From DASZTV01 sp035547515 (GTDB taxonomy: Bacteria; Actinomycetota; Actinomycetes; JAFAQI01): a DNA stretch of 64,000 bases. The translations under genes and the position numbers were made by a program. Shown here piece after piece: positions 40,694 through 49,650 of the stretch (position 1 is its first letter; every line of letters begins with the position of its first letter). The stretch covers positions 1 to 64,000 of the forward strand of contig DASZUS010000037.1 of assembly GCA_035547515.1 (NCBI GenBank), given 5' to 3'. The notes beneath the pieces are model-generated. The model searched no databases, was not told the DNA's origin, and saw only the letters and a list, made by a program, of their open reading frames with translations.

Positions 40694-41143
40694 ATGACCG
40701 ATGCCGCGCCTGACGCCCCCACCACCGACCAACGCTCCTCGGCGGAGGTGGTGCGCGCCTTCCTGACGGCCTTCGCCGACGGGAATGCCGATCTCGCGGT
40801 GTCCCTGGTTGCCGACGACCTCGTCTACGAGAACGTCTCGCTGCCGACGATCCGCGGCAAGCGGCGTTTCGAGAAGGGTGCGCACGACTTCTTCAAGCGG
40901 GGCCTGGGCTTCGACGTGGTCATCCACCGGATCACCGAGGATGGTGCCACCGTGATGACCGAGCGGACCGATGCGATCACCTACCGCCGGTTCCGCTCCC
41001 AGTTCTGGGTGTGCGGCGTGTTCGAGGTCCACGACGGTCTCATCACGCTGTGGCGCGACTACTTCGACTGGCAGGACGTGACGATCGCCAGCCTGCGCGG
41101 GCTCGTCGCGACCGTGGTCCCCAGCCTGCGGGAGTCGTTCTGA
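40694..41143 (+). CDS. SnoaL-like/limonene-epoxide hydrolase-fold protein
   Basis: The protein has 149 aa and a cone-shaped alpha+beta barrel of the NTF2 type. VVRAFLTAFADGNADLAVSLVADDLVYENVSLPTIRGKRRF and the later TERTDAI, FWVCGVFEVHDGLITLWRDYFDW match limonene-1,2-epoxide hydrolase relatives, including the Asp and Arg of the active site. It may hydrolyse an epoxide or fold a ring substrate. Its stop overlaps the presumed CTG start of the following gene, so the two probably work together. Confidence 0.8.
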   Translation: MTDAAPDAPTTDQRSSAEVVRAFLTAFADGNADLAVSLVADDLVYENVSLPTIRGKRRFEKGAHDFFKRGLGFDVVIHRITEDGATVMTERTDAITYRRFRSQFWVCGVFEVHDGLITLWRDYFDWQDVTIASLRGLVATVVPSLRESF

Positions 41144-42816
41144 GCGCGCTTCCCACCTCGCCGCTGCTCGAGAAGATCCGGGCCGCCGTCATCGGCGACG
41201 ACACCCTGATGGCCGGGCCGTACGGGCCGCGACGCGTCACCTACGCCGACTACACGGCGAGCGGCCGTGCCCTGACGTTCATCGAGGACTTCATCCGCGA
41301 CGCGGTGCTGCCGACCTACGCAAACACCCACACCGAGTCCAGCGGCACCGGCAGGCAGACCACGCGGCTGCGTGAGGAAGCGCGCGGGGTGGTGCGCGCA
41401 GCGGTCGGCGGCGACGAGGACGTCGTGGTCATCTTCACCGGCTCGGGGGCGACCGGCGCGATCGACAAGCTGGTGCGGATCCTGGGCCTGCGGCTGCCGC
41501 CGCAGCTCGACGACCGCTACGCGTTCAGCGCGGCGATCCCGCGTGAGGAGCGCCCGGTCGTCTTCGTCGGGCCGTACGAGCACCACTCCAACGAGCTGCC
41601 GTGGCGGGAGACGATCGCCGACGTCGTCGAGATCCCCGCGGACGTCGACGGTCACGTCGACCTCGCGGTGCTCGAGCAGCGGCTGGTCGAGCATGCCGGC
41701 AGGCCGATGCGCATCGGCTCGTTCTCGGCGGCATCCAACGTCACCGGCATCGTGACCGATATCGCAGCGGTCGCCCGGCTGCTGCACCGTCACGGCGCGT
41801 TGTCGTTCTGGGACTTCGCCGCGGCCGCGCCGTACGTCGAGATCGTGATGTCGCCGGAGGATCCTCAGGCGCGGCTCGATGCCGTCTTCATCTCGCCGCA
41901 CAAGCTGATCGGCGGACCCGGCACCCCCGGGGTGCTCGCGGTGCGCCGCGAGCTGCTGACCAACCGGGTGCCGACGGTTCCCGGCGGCGGGACCGTGGCG
42001 TACGTGAACCCGCTGGAGCACCTTTACCTCGAAGACCCGGTGCTGCGCGAAGAAGGCGGGACCCCCGACATCGTCGGCGCGATCCGGGCAGGTCTGGTCT
42101 TCGGGCTCAAGCAAGCAGTCGGGGTCGAGCAGATCAAAGCCGTCGAGGACGTGCTGCTCGCCCGCGCCGTCGAGGCCTGGTCGCGCGAGCCGGCGATCGA
42201 GATCCTCGGCAACCTCGAGGCCGAACGCCTCTCGATCGTCTCCTTCGTGATCCGCAAGCCGGGCGGCCGCTACCTGCACCACAACTTCGTGGTGGCACTT
42301 CTCAACGACCTGTTCGGCATCCAGTCCCGCGGCGGCTGCTCGTGTGCCGGCCCCTACGGGCACCGCCTGCTCGGCATCGACATCGAGCACTCGCAGGCGT
42401 TCCAGCACGAGATCGCTCTCGGCTGCGAGGGGATCAAGCCGGGATGGGTCCGGGTCAGCTTCGGCTACTTCATCGACGAGGCGGTGGCGGACTACCTGAT
42501 CGAGGCGGTTCGCTTCGTCGCCGCCGAGGGCGACCGTTTCCTGACCGACTACTGCTTCGACCCGCCGTCGGGGCTGTGGCGGCACCGGCAGGCCCCGGCC
42601 GACCCGCCGTTGCGCCTCGCCGACATCCGCTACGACGGCACCGGGCCCGACCCCATCCCGCGGGCCGACGCCTCCGTGTTGGCTGGCTACCTCGACGAGG
42701 CTCGGCGGCTCGCCGCGGCACGTCCTCGCCCTGACCTCACGGGCCACGTCAGCGGGCTCAGCGCCGATGCGGAAGCGCTGCGCTGGTTCGACCTGCCAGC
42801 GGCCTGCCTGAGTTAG
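41140..42816 (+). CDS. PLP-dependent class V aminotransferase / cysteine desulfurase-like
   Basis: The protein has 558 aa. SPHKLIGGPG carries the PLP lysine (Lys255 when CTG 41140 is used), HHSNELPWRE and GSFSAASNVTGIVTDI are the Cys-desulfurase-like cofactor segments, and GGCSCAGPYGHRLLGID holds a candidate catalytic cysteine. No ATG, GTG or TTG stands close to the conserved start. CTG 41140 is 5 nt after GGAG and overlaps the previous stop (CTGA). The first ATG (41209) would remove about 23 residues. The protein is longer than IscS/SufS and has an extra C-terminal region of about 100 residues. Substrate is unknown. Confidence 0.8.
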   Translation: MSALPTSPLLEKIRAAVIGDDTLMAGPYGPRRVTYADYTASGRALTFIEDFIRDAVLPTYANTHTESSGTGRQTTRLREEARGVVRAAVGGDEDVVVIFTGSGATGAIDKLVRILGLRLPPQLDDRYAFSAAIPREERPVVFVGPYEHHSNELPWRETIADVVEIPADVDGHVDLAVLEQRLVEHAGRPMRIGSFSAASNVTGIVTDIAAVARLLHRHGALSFWDFAAAAPYVEIVMSPEDPQARLDAVFISPHKLIGGPGTPGVLAVRRELLTNRVPTVPGGGTVAYVNPLEHLYLEDPVLREEGGTPDIVGAIRAGLVFGLKQAVGVEQIKAVEDVLLARAVEAWSREPAIEILGNLEAERLSIVSFVIRKPGGRYLHHNFVVALLNDLFGIQSRGGCSCAGPYGHRLLGIDIEHSQAFQHEIALGCEGIKPGWVRVSFGYFIDEAVADYLIEAVRFVAAEGDRFLTDYCFDPPSGLWRHRQAPADPPLRLADIRYDGTGPDPIPRADASVLAGYLDEARRLAAARPRPDLTGHVSGLSADAEALRWFDLPAACLS

Positions 42817-42853
42817 CTCCACGATGGGCCGGCGCCGCTGACGGCCGTCGGCG

Positions 42854-43567
42854 TTAGGCAGGCGGGTTCGTCAGATCCCGGTCCTCGAGCTCCCATGCGT
42901 GGTCGAGCATGTGCCATGCGCAGCGCCTGATCAGGAACTGCAGCGCCCACGACCGTGCCGGTTCACCGCGGGTGTGGCGCTCCACGATGCCGTCGACAAC
43001 GGCGTCGCGATAGGCGGCCAGCGCGACCGGGTCGTCCCGTGTCTCGAGCGGGACCTTCACGCCCACCTTCGGCGCGAACTCGTGGATCTCCGCGCCATTC
43101 ACGTGACGGATGATCTGGTCCTTCTCCCAGCCACCGCCGCGAGGTCCCTTGCGAAGCTCGTCGGAGACCCGCATGGCCGTCTCGTCGAAGGTGCGCCAGC
43201 AGGCACGCAGCAAGGCGATCTTGCGGTCGGCTTCGGCGTCGGTCATGGGCACCGTCTCCGGGGTCGCGGGCTTGCCCGACAGGCCGTAGTAGTCAGTCAT
43301 GCCGATGCCCGCGATCTCTTCGACGACCTGGAGCTCTCCGGCCGCCGCGAACTCCTCGCCGTACCCGGCAACCTCCGCGACCTTCGCGTAGCGCGGGCGG
43401 TAGGCGGCCAGCACCTCGAGCGGGTCGTGGCCGACTCGCGCACTGCGGTCCCATCCGGGCCAGTCGAACGCACACGCGACGACTCGCTTCTTCTTCCCGT
43501 GCTCGAGCATCACCCGGATCGGCCGGGTTCTGTTCGCCGCGGCAGGCCTATCCGAACGTGAAGTCAT
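42854..43567 (-). CDS. Conserved hypothetical protein, DinB-like
   Basis: The protein has 237 aa from ATG 43567; an ATG at 43510 is an alternative. The first segment (VMLEHGKKKRVVACAFDWPGWDR) is followed by a helical bundle. HMLDHAWELEDRDL near the C-terminus recalls the metal-binding His region of DinB-like proteins. I do not recognise a named family. It overlaps the end of the CcdA-TlpA gene by 20 nt and is probably cotranscribed with it. Function is unknown. Confidence 0.6.
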   Translation of the reverse strand: MTSRSDRPAAANRTRPIRVMLEHGKKKRVVACAFDWPGWDRSARVGHDPLEVLAAYRPRYAKVAEVAGYGEEFAAAGELQVVEEIAGIGMTDYYGLSGKPATPETVPMTDAEADRKIALLRACWRTFDETAMRVSDELRKGPRGGGWEKDQIIRHVNGAEIHEFAPKVGVKVPLETRDDPVALAAYRDAVVDGIVERHTRGEPARSWALQFLIRRCAWHMLDHAWELEDRDLTNPPA

Positions 43568-45296
43568 AGGCCTTCACTCCTGGGCTCACGGCCAGGGCGA
43601 GCACACCTTGCTCGCTCCTTGGCGCGTCCAGAATCGTGTAGAGCGACGGCACACCGGAGACGTGCTGCGTCGCGAGCGGTTGGCCGTCGAGCGTCGCCGT
43701 GACCGTGCCCTGGCCCGCAAGCACGAGGTAGACATCCGAGGCCGAAACGTTGATTCTCAGCTGCGCGTCCTTGCCGGCGAGGATGTCCTGCGACTGCACC
43801 GTCCACGTCCCGCCGTACGTCACCTCGCTCGCCGGCAGCGATGACGCGGGGGCGTAGGCCTTCGCGACGTTCTTTGCGATCGACGTGCCGGTGTAGCGCT
43901 CGAGCCGCTCGTAGCCCAGATAGGTCTCCGGCGTCGTCCGCTGCATCGGCGTCCGGTCCGGCACGGCGGTGGTCGACGGAAGGTGGCGTACGCCGTTAGC
44001 CGTGAGCAGGGCCCGGATCGCGGCCTCGGTCTGGCCGTAGTCGCCCTCGCCGATCGAGGCGTACCGCACGTTCCCATTCGGCTCGATCAGGTACTCCGCC
44101 GGCCACGAGTCGTTGCCCCATGCGTTCCAGGTGCCGTAGTCGTTGTCCATCGCGACCGGATACGCGACTCCGAGCCGCGCGATCGCCGCCGCGACGTTGC
44201 TCTCGACATGCTCGAAGTCGAACTCCGGCGTGTGCACGCCGACGACCTCGAAGCCCGAGGAGTGGTAGCGGGCGTACCACGCCTCGACGTGCGGGAGGCT
44301 GCGTAGGCAGTTGATGCAGGAATAGGTCCAGAAGTCGACGAGCACGACGTGCCCTTTGAGCTGGGCCAGGTTGAGCGCTGCGCCGTCCGGGGTGTTGAAC
44401 CAGTGCGTGACGTCCTCGAAGTCCGGCGCCTTGCCGTAGACCGGCAGGTCCGCCGCCGTCAGCGTCGGGATCTGGTCGGCCATCGGGACCATCGTCGGCC
44501 GGGGAGCCGGCTTGCCCCGCAGGGAGTGCTGGAGGGCCTTGGCCTGTTGCGACTCGTGGGGGTTGCCGATGCCGTCGAGGTCGGAGTGGATCGAGCTGCT
44601 GCTCGTCAGTTGCTTCTCGATCGAGGCGGAGTACGACGGGATCGCAGTCTGCAGCGAGGTGGCGGCGCCGAACGTGATCGCCAGCGCGCTGGCGAGCAGC
44701 CCGGCGCCGCCGGCCTGGCGCACCCGTAGCGCGTGCGCGCGCAGCCAGGCGACTGCCGCCGTCAGCCGGCTGGTCAGCACGACCAAGCCGAAGATCGGTA
44801 CGGCGATGCCCAGCGAGTACGCGGCCGTCAGCGCGACCGCGTCGAGGCCGAACGACCCCTTCTGCGCGCCAACCGCGCTGATGGCCGAGAAGATCGGGCC
44901 GGCGCAAGGCAGGTAGAGCAGGCCCAGCGAGGCACCGAGCACGAACCCGCCCGCCGAGCTGTCCGGTGCGCGGCCGAGACCGAGCCGGGCGAACGGGCGC
45001 TCCAGCAACAGCCCGACCTTCGGCACCAGAAACCCGACTGCGAGCAGGTAGAGGACGACCAGCGCGAGGTCGTAACGCAACCCGAGCGGAAGCCCGAGCG
45101 CGGTCAGCAGCCGGATGCTCAGCAGCGCGGACAACCCGAACGCGAGTGCCAGGCCGGCCGCGATCGCTAGCGCCCGCCTGCGCCCGCCCGCCGTCACGCC
45201 CGAGGCGATCACCGCCGGCAGCACCGGGAGGATGCATGGGGTGATGATCGTGAGGAGGCCGGCGAGAAAGCCGATCCCCAGCAGCAGCGGGCTCAC
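43548..45296 (-). CDS. CcdA-TlpA fusion: membrane thiol transporter with thioredoxin domain
   Basis: The protein has 582 aa from GTG 45296, next to the first membrane helix; the frame extends to a TTG at 45338 with no ribosome site. The first 220 residues are a CcdA/DsbD-like membrane domain with about six helices and TPCILPVLP and LPCAGPIFS, whose two Cys shuttle electrons. A TlpA-like thioredoxin domain has FWTYSCINCLRSLPH (CxxC). The C-terminal 120 residues form a beta-rich cap. It should carry reducing power across the membrane for extracellular disulfide reduction, for example during cytochrome c assembly. Confidence 0.88.
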   Translation of the reverse strand: MSPLLLGIGFLAGLLTIITPCILPVLPAVIASGVTAGGRRRALAIAAGLALAFGLSALLSIRLLTALGLPLGLRYDLALVVLYLLAVGFLVPKVGLLLERPFARLGLGRAPDSSAGGFVLGASLGLLYLPCAGPIFSAISAVGAQKGSFGLDAVALTAAYSLGIAVPIFGLVVLTSRLTAAVAWLRAHALRVRQAGGAGLLASALAITFGAATSLQTAIPSYSASIEKQLTSSSSIHSDLDGIGNPHESQQAKALQHSLRGKPAPRPTMVPMADQIPTLTAADLPVYGKAPDFEDVTHWFNTPDGAALNLAQLKGHVVLVDFWTYSCINCLRSLPHVEAWYARYHSSGFEVVGVHTPEFDFEHVESNVAAAIARLGVAYPVAMDNDYGTWNAWGNDSWPAEYLIEPNGNVRYASIGEGDYGQTEAAIRALLTANGVRHLPSTTAVPDRTPMQRTTPETYLGYERLERYTGTSIAKNVAKAYAPASSLPASEVTYGGTWTVQSQDILAGKDAQLRINVSASDVYLVLAGQGTVTATLDGQPLATQHVSGVPSLYTILDAPRSEQGVLALAVSPGVKAYDFTFG

Positions 45297-45424
45297 GGCG
45301 CCGGTGGGTGGCTGCGGGCGAACGACGTCACGAGGCAAAACGTACGCCTGGCAAACCCCCGCTGCGGCTGGCTCTCGCGCCCTTTACGATCAAGTTCCGG
45401 TTGGACAGAGAGGGGCGAGATCCA

Positions 45425-46531
45425 ATGGCGCCGCGTCGTCGGGTCGCCTGTCTCGGCGCTGCCGCACTGCTCGCGGGCGCGCTCTCCACGACCGTGCCCG
45501 CGGTAGCGGCGCATGCCGCCAACCATCACCCGGTGGTGGCGGTCCAGGTCAGTGCCAACAGGCCGGCAAACGGCATGGCTGGCGACGTCGCGACGACCGA
45601 GACCTGGAGGTCTGGCGACTTCGCCGGCTTCTCGGCGATCGCGGACAAGGACTTCGGCCTGTGGCGTGGCCGCCCGATCACCAGCGCGACAGACTTCCAG
45701 ACCAACGTCTCGTGGTCGGCCTTCGACCAGGCTCAGCGGGTCACCACCATCTGGCGCGACCAGCACGACGGGATCCTGCTCTCGATCGGCGTACCGCTAT
45801 GGGCGGGCTACGGCTACAACCACCTCGCCGCCGCCGCGAGCGGTTACTACGACAAGCACTTCATCGCCATGGCACAGCACCTCGTTGCGGCCGGCCTCGG
45901 CCACTCGGTCCTGCGGCTCGGCTGGGAGTTCAACGGCAGCTGGTTCAACTGGGGCATCACCTCGACCGGAAAGCCCGCGCAGTACGCCGCGCGCGCCCGG
46001 GAGTTCGCCGCGGCGTGGCGTCACATCGTGACGGCGATCCGGCACGTGAAAGGCGCCCACTTCACCTTCGACTGGTGCCTGTCCGCCGGGCCGCACTACG
46101 GCCGGGTCAGGCTCGCCTACCCCGGTAACCGCTACGTCGACTACATCGGGATGGACGTCTACGACTGGAACCGTCCGGGGCAGCCGAACTCCGCGAAGGC
46201 GCGCTGGCACGCGATCGTCCACCAGGGCACCGGCCTCGCGTGGCTGTCGAAGTTCGCCGCCGCCCATCACAAGCCCATCTCGATCCCGGAGTGGGCGCTG
46301 GTTCACGACCAGGTGCAGCGGGCGCACTCCGGCGGCGACGACACGTACTTCATCAACCACATGCACCGGTGGTTCGCGACGCACAACGTCGCCTACGAGA
46401 ACTACTTCAACTCCTCCGACGGGTTGATGTCGTTCGTGTTGGACGGGACCGGCCAGCAGTTCCCCGCCGCCGGTCAGCTCTACCGAGCCCTGTGGGGCCG
46501 GGCGGGCGGCGTTCGCCACACCAAGGCCTAG
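45425..46531 (+). CDS. Secreted family GH26 beta-mannanase-like enzyme
   Basis: The protein has 368 aa from ATG 45425, with GAGGGGCGAG upstream and a clear signal peptide (VACLGAAALLAGALSTTVPAVAAHA). The acid/base is Glu168 in LRLGWEFNGSW and the nucleophile is Glu289 in ISIPEWAL, both as in GH26. GMDVYDWNR and WFATHNVAYENYFN complete the barrel. Mannan or mixed glucan hydrolysis outside the cell is the expected role; no carbohydrate-binding domain is attached. It is divergent from the CcdA-TlpA gene. Confidence 0.9.
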   Translation: MAPRRRVACLGAAALLAGALSTTVPAVAAHAANHHPVVAVQVSANRPANGMAGDVATTETWRSGDFAGFSAIADKDFGLWRGRPITSATDFQTNVSWSAFDQAQRVTTIWRDQHDGILLSIGVPLWAGYGYNHLAAAASGYYDKHFIAMAQHLVAAGLGHSVLRLGWEFNGSWFNWGITSTGKPAQYAARAREFAAAWRHIVTAIRHVKGAHFTFDWCLSAGPHYGRVRLAYPGNRYVDYIGMDVYDWNRPGQPNSAKARWHAIVHQGTGLAWLSKFAAAHHKPISIPEWALVHDQVQRAHSGGDDTYFINHMHRWFATHNVAYENYFNSSDGLMSFVLDGTGQQFPAAGQLYRALWGRAGGVRHTKA

Positions 46532-46546
46532 CGGGACACTCGACTC

Positions 46547-48028
46547 GTGCAGTGCTGCCGGCTCAACCGTCGCGAGCTGCTGCGCTGGGCCGCAGTCGTG
46601 TCCTCGACGTCGCTGCTGCCCGTGATCGATCCCGAGCGCACCTATGCCGCGGCCGCGCGAAGCGACCTGCCGGCGATCGGCATGAACGCCGAGCTGGTCA
46701 CGCTGACGCCGACCAGCGCGATCGTGACGTGGTACACCGGCGTACCGGGCCTGACCGGCGACTCGCTGAAGCCGAGCCCGCAGGACACCGAGCTGCGGAT
46801 CGGGACCCATCCGCTGAAGCTGCGCGCCGTGCTGCACGAGGCCCGCCGCACCCCGTTCCACTACGCCGAGATCCACGGTCTCGAGCCGGGGCAGACCTAC
46901 TACTACCAGGCGCTCTCCGACGGGCTGCCGGTGCTTCCGGCGGTCAACGCCACAGGCAACCCGGTCGGCGTCGCGACGACGACCACCGAGGGGCTGCACG
47001 GGCTGACCGGCGTCTTCGCGTTCACCACGCCCGAGCCGCCGCCGGGCAGGCATCTGTTCACCATCGCGCTGGCCAACGACGTCCACATGGGCGAGACGGT
47101 CGCCGGGCTGATCAAGACGGTCGGACCGGTCGAGGTGCCGCCGGGGATCACGCAGGTCGCGGGCGAGCCGCCGTACCCCGACGTCATGTGCGCGGCGATG
47201 GTCGCGGACGCCAAGACCCGCGGTGCCGACTTCCTGCTGGTCGCGGGGGACCTGACCAGTGAGGCCCAGCCCGACAACGCCCGCAAGGTCAAGGCGCACC
47301 TCGACCGCTTCGGCGGCTACCGGGAGAGCTACTTCGTCGTGCGCGGCAACCACGACCGGCAGCACAGCGGGCCGGAGTACGACAGCTGCAGCATCTCCGC
47401 AGTGGACCCGTCGGCGCGGGACTGCTTCAAAGACGTCTTCGACCCGCGACGGCCGATCTGGTTCAGCAAGGACCTGCGCGGGCTTCGGGTGATCGGCATC
47501 GACACCTATGACAAGAAGGGCAACGGGGGCGACAACGGCGCGCTGTCCGGCGCGCAGATGGACTGGTTCACCCACGAGCTGGCGAAGGACCCCGACCGGC
47601 CGACCATCGTGTTCGGCCACCATCCGGTGACGCTCGCCTCGGACCTGGTCAACGAGGAGCCGCTGGTCTTCGACCTGAACCTCAAGCAGTCCCGCAAGAT
47701 CCAGGCGGCCTACGCGAAGACCCCCGGCGTCTTCTTCCACCACCAGGGGCACACTCACCGCAACTACCGTTCCGCCGGTTCGGTCCCGGGCGTGGTGTTC
47801 CAAGAGGTCGCAGCGACCAAGGAGTACCCCGGCGGCTTCTCGCTGTTGCGAGTCCACGAGGGCGGCTACTCGCTCAACTTCTACAAGACCCGCAGCGAGC
47901 TGGCCCGTGAGTGGAGCGAGCGCACCCGCGGCGAGTACCTCGGAGTGGGCGCGAGTGCCTTCTACCAGTCCGGCTCGATCGCCGACCGCAACTACGTCGT
48001 GAAGCGTGACCTGTCCGGTCTCCGGTGA
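46547..48028 (+). CDS. Exported purple-acid-phosphatase-like metallophosphoesterase
   Basis: The protein has 493 aa starting GTG. The N-terminus has Arg-Arg (LNRRELLRWAAVVSST), typical of Tat export. A fibronectin III-like domain (about 45-165) precedes a calcineurin-type domain with ANDVHMG, VAGDLTSE, RGNHDRQ, FGHHPV and GHTH-like HHQGHTHRN, which supply the metal ligands. It probably releases phosphate from organic phosphates outside the cell. It sits 16 nt after the GH26 gene and near the pst region, which favours a phosphate-starvation role. Confidence 0.88.
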   Translation: MQCCRLNRRELLRWAAVVSSTSLLPVIDPERTYAAAARSDLPAIGMNAELVTLTPTSAIVTWYTGVPGLTGDSLKPSPQDTELRIGTHPLKLRAVLHEARRTPFHYAEIHGLEPGQTYYYQALSDGLPVLPAVNATGNPVGVATTTTEGLHGLTGVFAFTTPEPPPGRHLFTIALANDVHMGETVAGLIKTVGPVEVPPGITQVAGEPPYPDVMCAAMVADAKTRGADFLLVAGDLTSEAQPDNARKVKAHLDRFGGYRESYFVVRGNHDRQHSGPEYDSCSISAVDPSARDCFKDVFDPRRPIWFSKDLRGLRVIGIDTYDKKGNGGDNGALSGAQMDWFTHELAKDPDRPTIVFGHHPVTLASDLVNEEPLVFDLNLKQSRKIQAAYAKTPGVFFHHQGHTHRNYRSAGSVPGVVFQEVAATKEYPGGFSLLRVHEGGYSLNFYKTRSELAREWSERTRGEYLGVGASAFYQSGSIADRNYVVKRDLSGLR

Positions 48029-48058
48029 TCGACGCGTCCGATCGAGCGGCCTGCCGGG

Positions 48059-49597
48059 TTATCTGACTGGGCGAGGCCGGTGGCCTTTGGCCTGCCGCGG
48101 CTTCGGCACCTTCGCCGGCACGGGGGTCGGCCCGCCGAGGTCTTCCACTCCGAGCACGCCCTGCCCGGTGATCACACACTCGCCGGCGAGGATCGTGGCC
48201 TGCTGCGCGTCGAGGCTCGGGAGCTTCGGTACGTCGAGGTGCGGACGTCGGCCGAAGCTGAACGTCGACACCATGTCGCCCACCGTCTCGCGGCGCCACT
48301 TGCTGATGTTCGGTACGTCGACCCCGAAGCGCCGCTCGAGGAGCTTCAGCTGGGAGGTGTGGTCGAACGTCTCGCTCGCGACGAAGCCCCCGCGGCTGTA
48401 CGGCGAGAGCACCAGACACGGCACCCGGAAGCCCAGGCCCACCGGTCCGCGCACCCCTGAGGCGTCGGCAGGCAACGGGTGCATCGTCAGGTGCTCGCCC
48501 GGCGTACCGGGAGGTGGCGTGGGCGGCGCGACATGGTCGAAGAACCCGCCGTTCTCGTCGTACATGACGATGATCGCGGTCTTCTCCCACAGCCCCCGGT
48601 TGGCGACCACGGTCTGCAGCACGTCGGCGACGAGCAGCTCGCCGAGGATCGGCGGGGCCGACGGGTGGTCGCAGGCCAGGAAGTCCGGGAAGATCCACGA
48701 CACCTGCGGCAGCGCTCCCGCTGCGACGTCGGCGACGAAGTCCACCGGATAGCTGATCAGCCCGTTCGCGTTCTTGCCCAAATAGGTGTCCGGGTCGAGG
48801 AACTTCTTGAAGTAGAGCAGCGGGTTGAGCAGCGTCAGGTCGGAGGCATCCTGGTAGACCTTCCAGCTCACCCCGGCCTCGGTGAGGTGCTCCGGCATGG
48901 TCTTCCAGGTGAACTTCCCGAAGTGCGAGACGCGGTTCGTGACGAGCGTCTGCAGGCAGGGCCCGCCATGGTCGCCTTCGGGATCGAGCGTCGCCGAGAA
49001 CGACATCACGCGGTTCGGGTCGGTCGGGCCGAGCACCGAGCAGAAGTAGGAGTCACAGATCGTGAACGCGTCGGCGAGGCTGCGGTAGAGCGGGATGTCC
49101 TCGCGCTCGTAGTAGCCCATCGTGATCGGGCCGATCTTCGCGCCGTCCGCCGCGAGGTGGGCGGTCAGCCACTGGTCCATCTTCCCGTGGTTCCACGCTT
49201 CGTGCTGCGGGCCCCAGTTGTGGGTGATGTCGTCGACGCACTCGGCGTAGCTGGCCAGGTCCTTGGTCGTCAGGTGGAACGGGAACAGCCGCCCGTCCTT
49301 GTCCGGCCCGTGCCCGGCTCGGTACCCGCGCTGGTGAAAGACGCCGGGAATGGCGTGGGGGTCGTCGAAGCCGCGTACGCCGGGGTAGGTACCGAAGTAG
49401 TGGTCGAACGAGCGGTTCTCCATCATCAGGAAGATCACATGCTCGATGTCCGACAGGGGCGCGTGCTTGGTCGGCTCCGCCGCGAACGCGTCGTCCACCA
49501 GTCGCCCGAAGCGCGTCGACATCGCGGCCAACGCCGCCGCCGTACCGCCGGCGAGGACCTGACGGCGAGTCGGGCCGCTGCTGCTGAGCGAGGTCAT
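48059..49597 (-). CDS. Tat-exported phospholipase C / phosphoesterase family enzyme
   Basis: The protein has 512 aa from ATG 49597. TRRQVLAGGTAAALAAMS is a twin-arginine signal. HVIFLMMENRSFDHYFGTYPGVRGF is the phosphoesterase start that holds the catalytic metal site. MYDENGGFFDHVAPP and RVPCLVLSPYSRGGFV follow, as in mycobacterial PlcA-C and acid phosphatases. Such enzymes cleave phospholipids or other phosphodiesters and are often induced by phosphate starvation. A longer frame upstream overlaps the hydrolase gene and is not used. Confidence 0.9.
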   Translation of the reverse strand: MTSLSSSGPTRRQVLAGGTAAALAAMSTRFGRLVDDAFAAEPTKHAPLSDIEHVIFLMMENRSFDHYFGTYPGVRGFDDPHAIPGVFHQRGYRAGHGPDKDGRLFPFHLTTKDLASYAECVDDITHNWGPQHEAWNHGKMDQWLTAHLAADGAKIGPITMGYYEREDIPLYRSLADAFTICDSYFCSVLGPTDPNRVMSFSATLDPEGDHGGPCLQTLVTNRVSHFGKFTWKTMPEHLTEAGVSWKVYQDASDLTLLNPLLYFKKFLDPDTYLGKNANGLISYPVDFVADVAAGALPQVSWIFPDFLACDHPSAPPILGELLVADVLQTVVANRGLWEKTAIIVMYDENGGFFDHVAPPTPPPGTPGEHLTMHPLPADASGVRGPVGLGFRVPCLVLSPYSRGGFVASETFDHTSQLKLLERRFGVDVPNISKWRRETVGDMVSTFSFGRRPHLDVPKLPSLDAQQATILAGECVITGQGVLGVEDLGGPTPVPAKVPKPRQAKGHRPRPVR

Positions 49598-49650
49598 TGC
49601 GCGATTGTCTCCGATGACCGTGAACACTCGGTGGGTGTCGCGGCTGCGCG

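Noticed and set aside
42817..42853. Terminator between the aminotransferase and the DinB-like gene
   Set aside because: Only a weak CGCCG/CGGCG pairing is present, too poor to call.
45797..47857. 686-codon minus-strand frame across GH26 and the phosphoesterase
   Set aside because: It covers two clear genes with catalytic motifs and has no recognisable domain.
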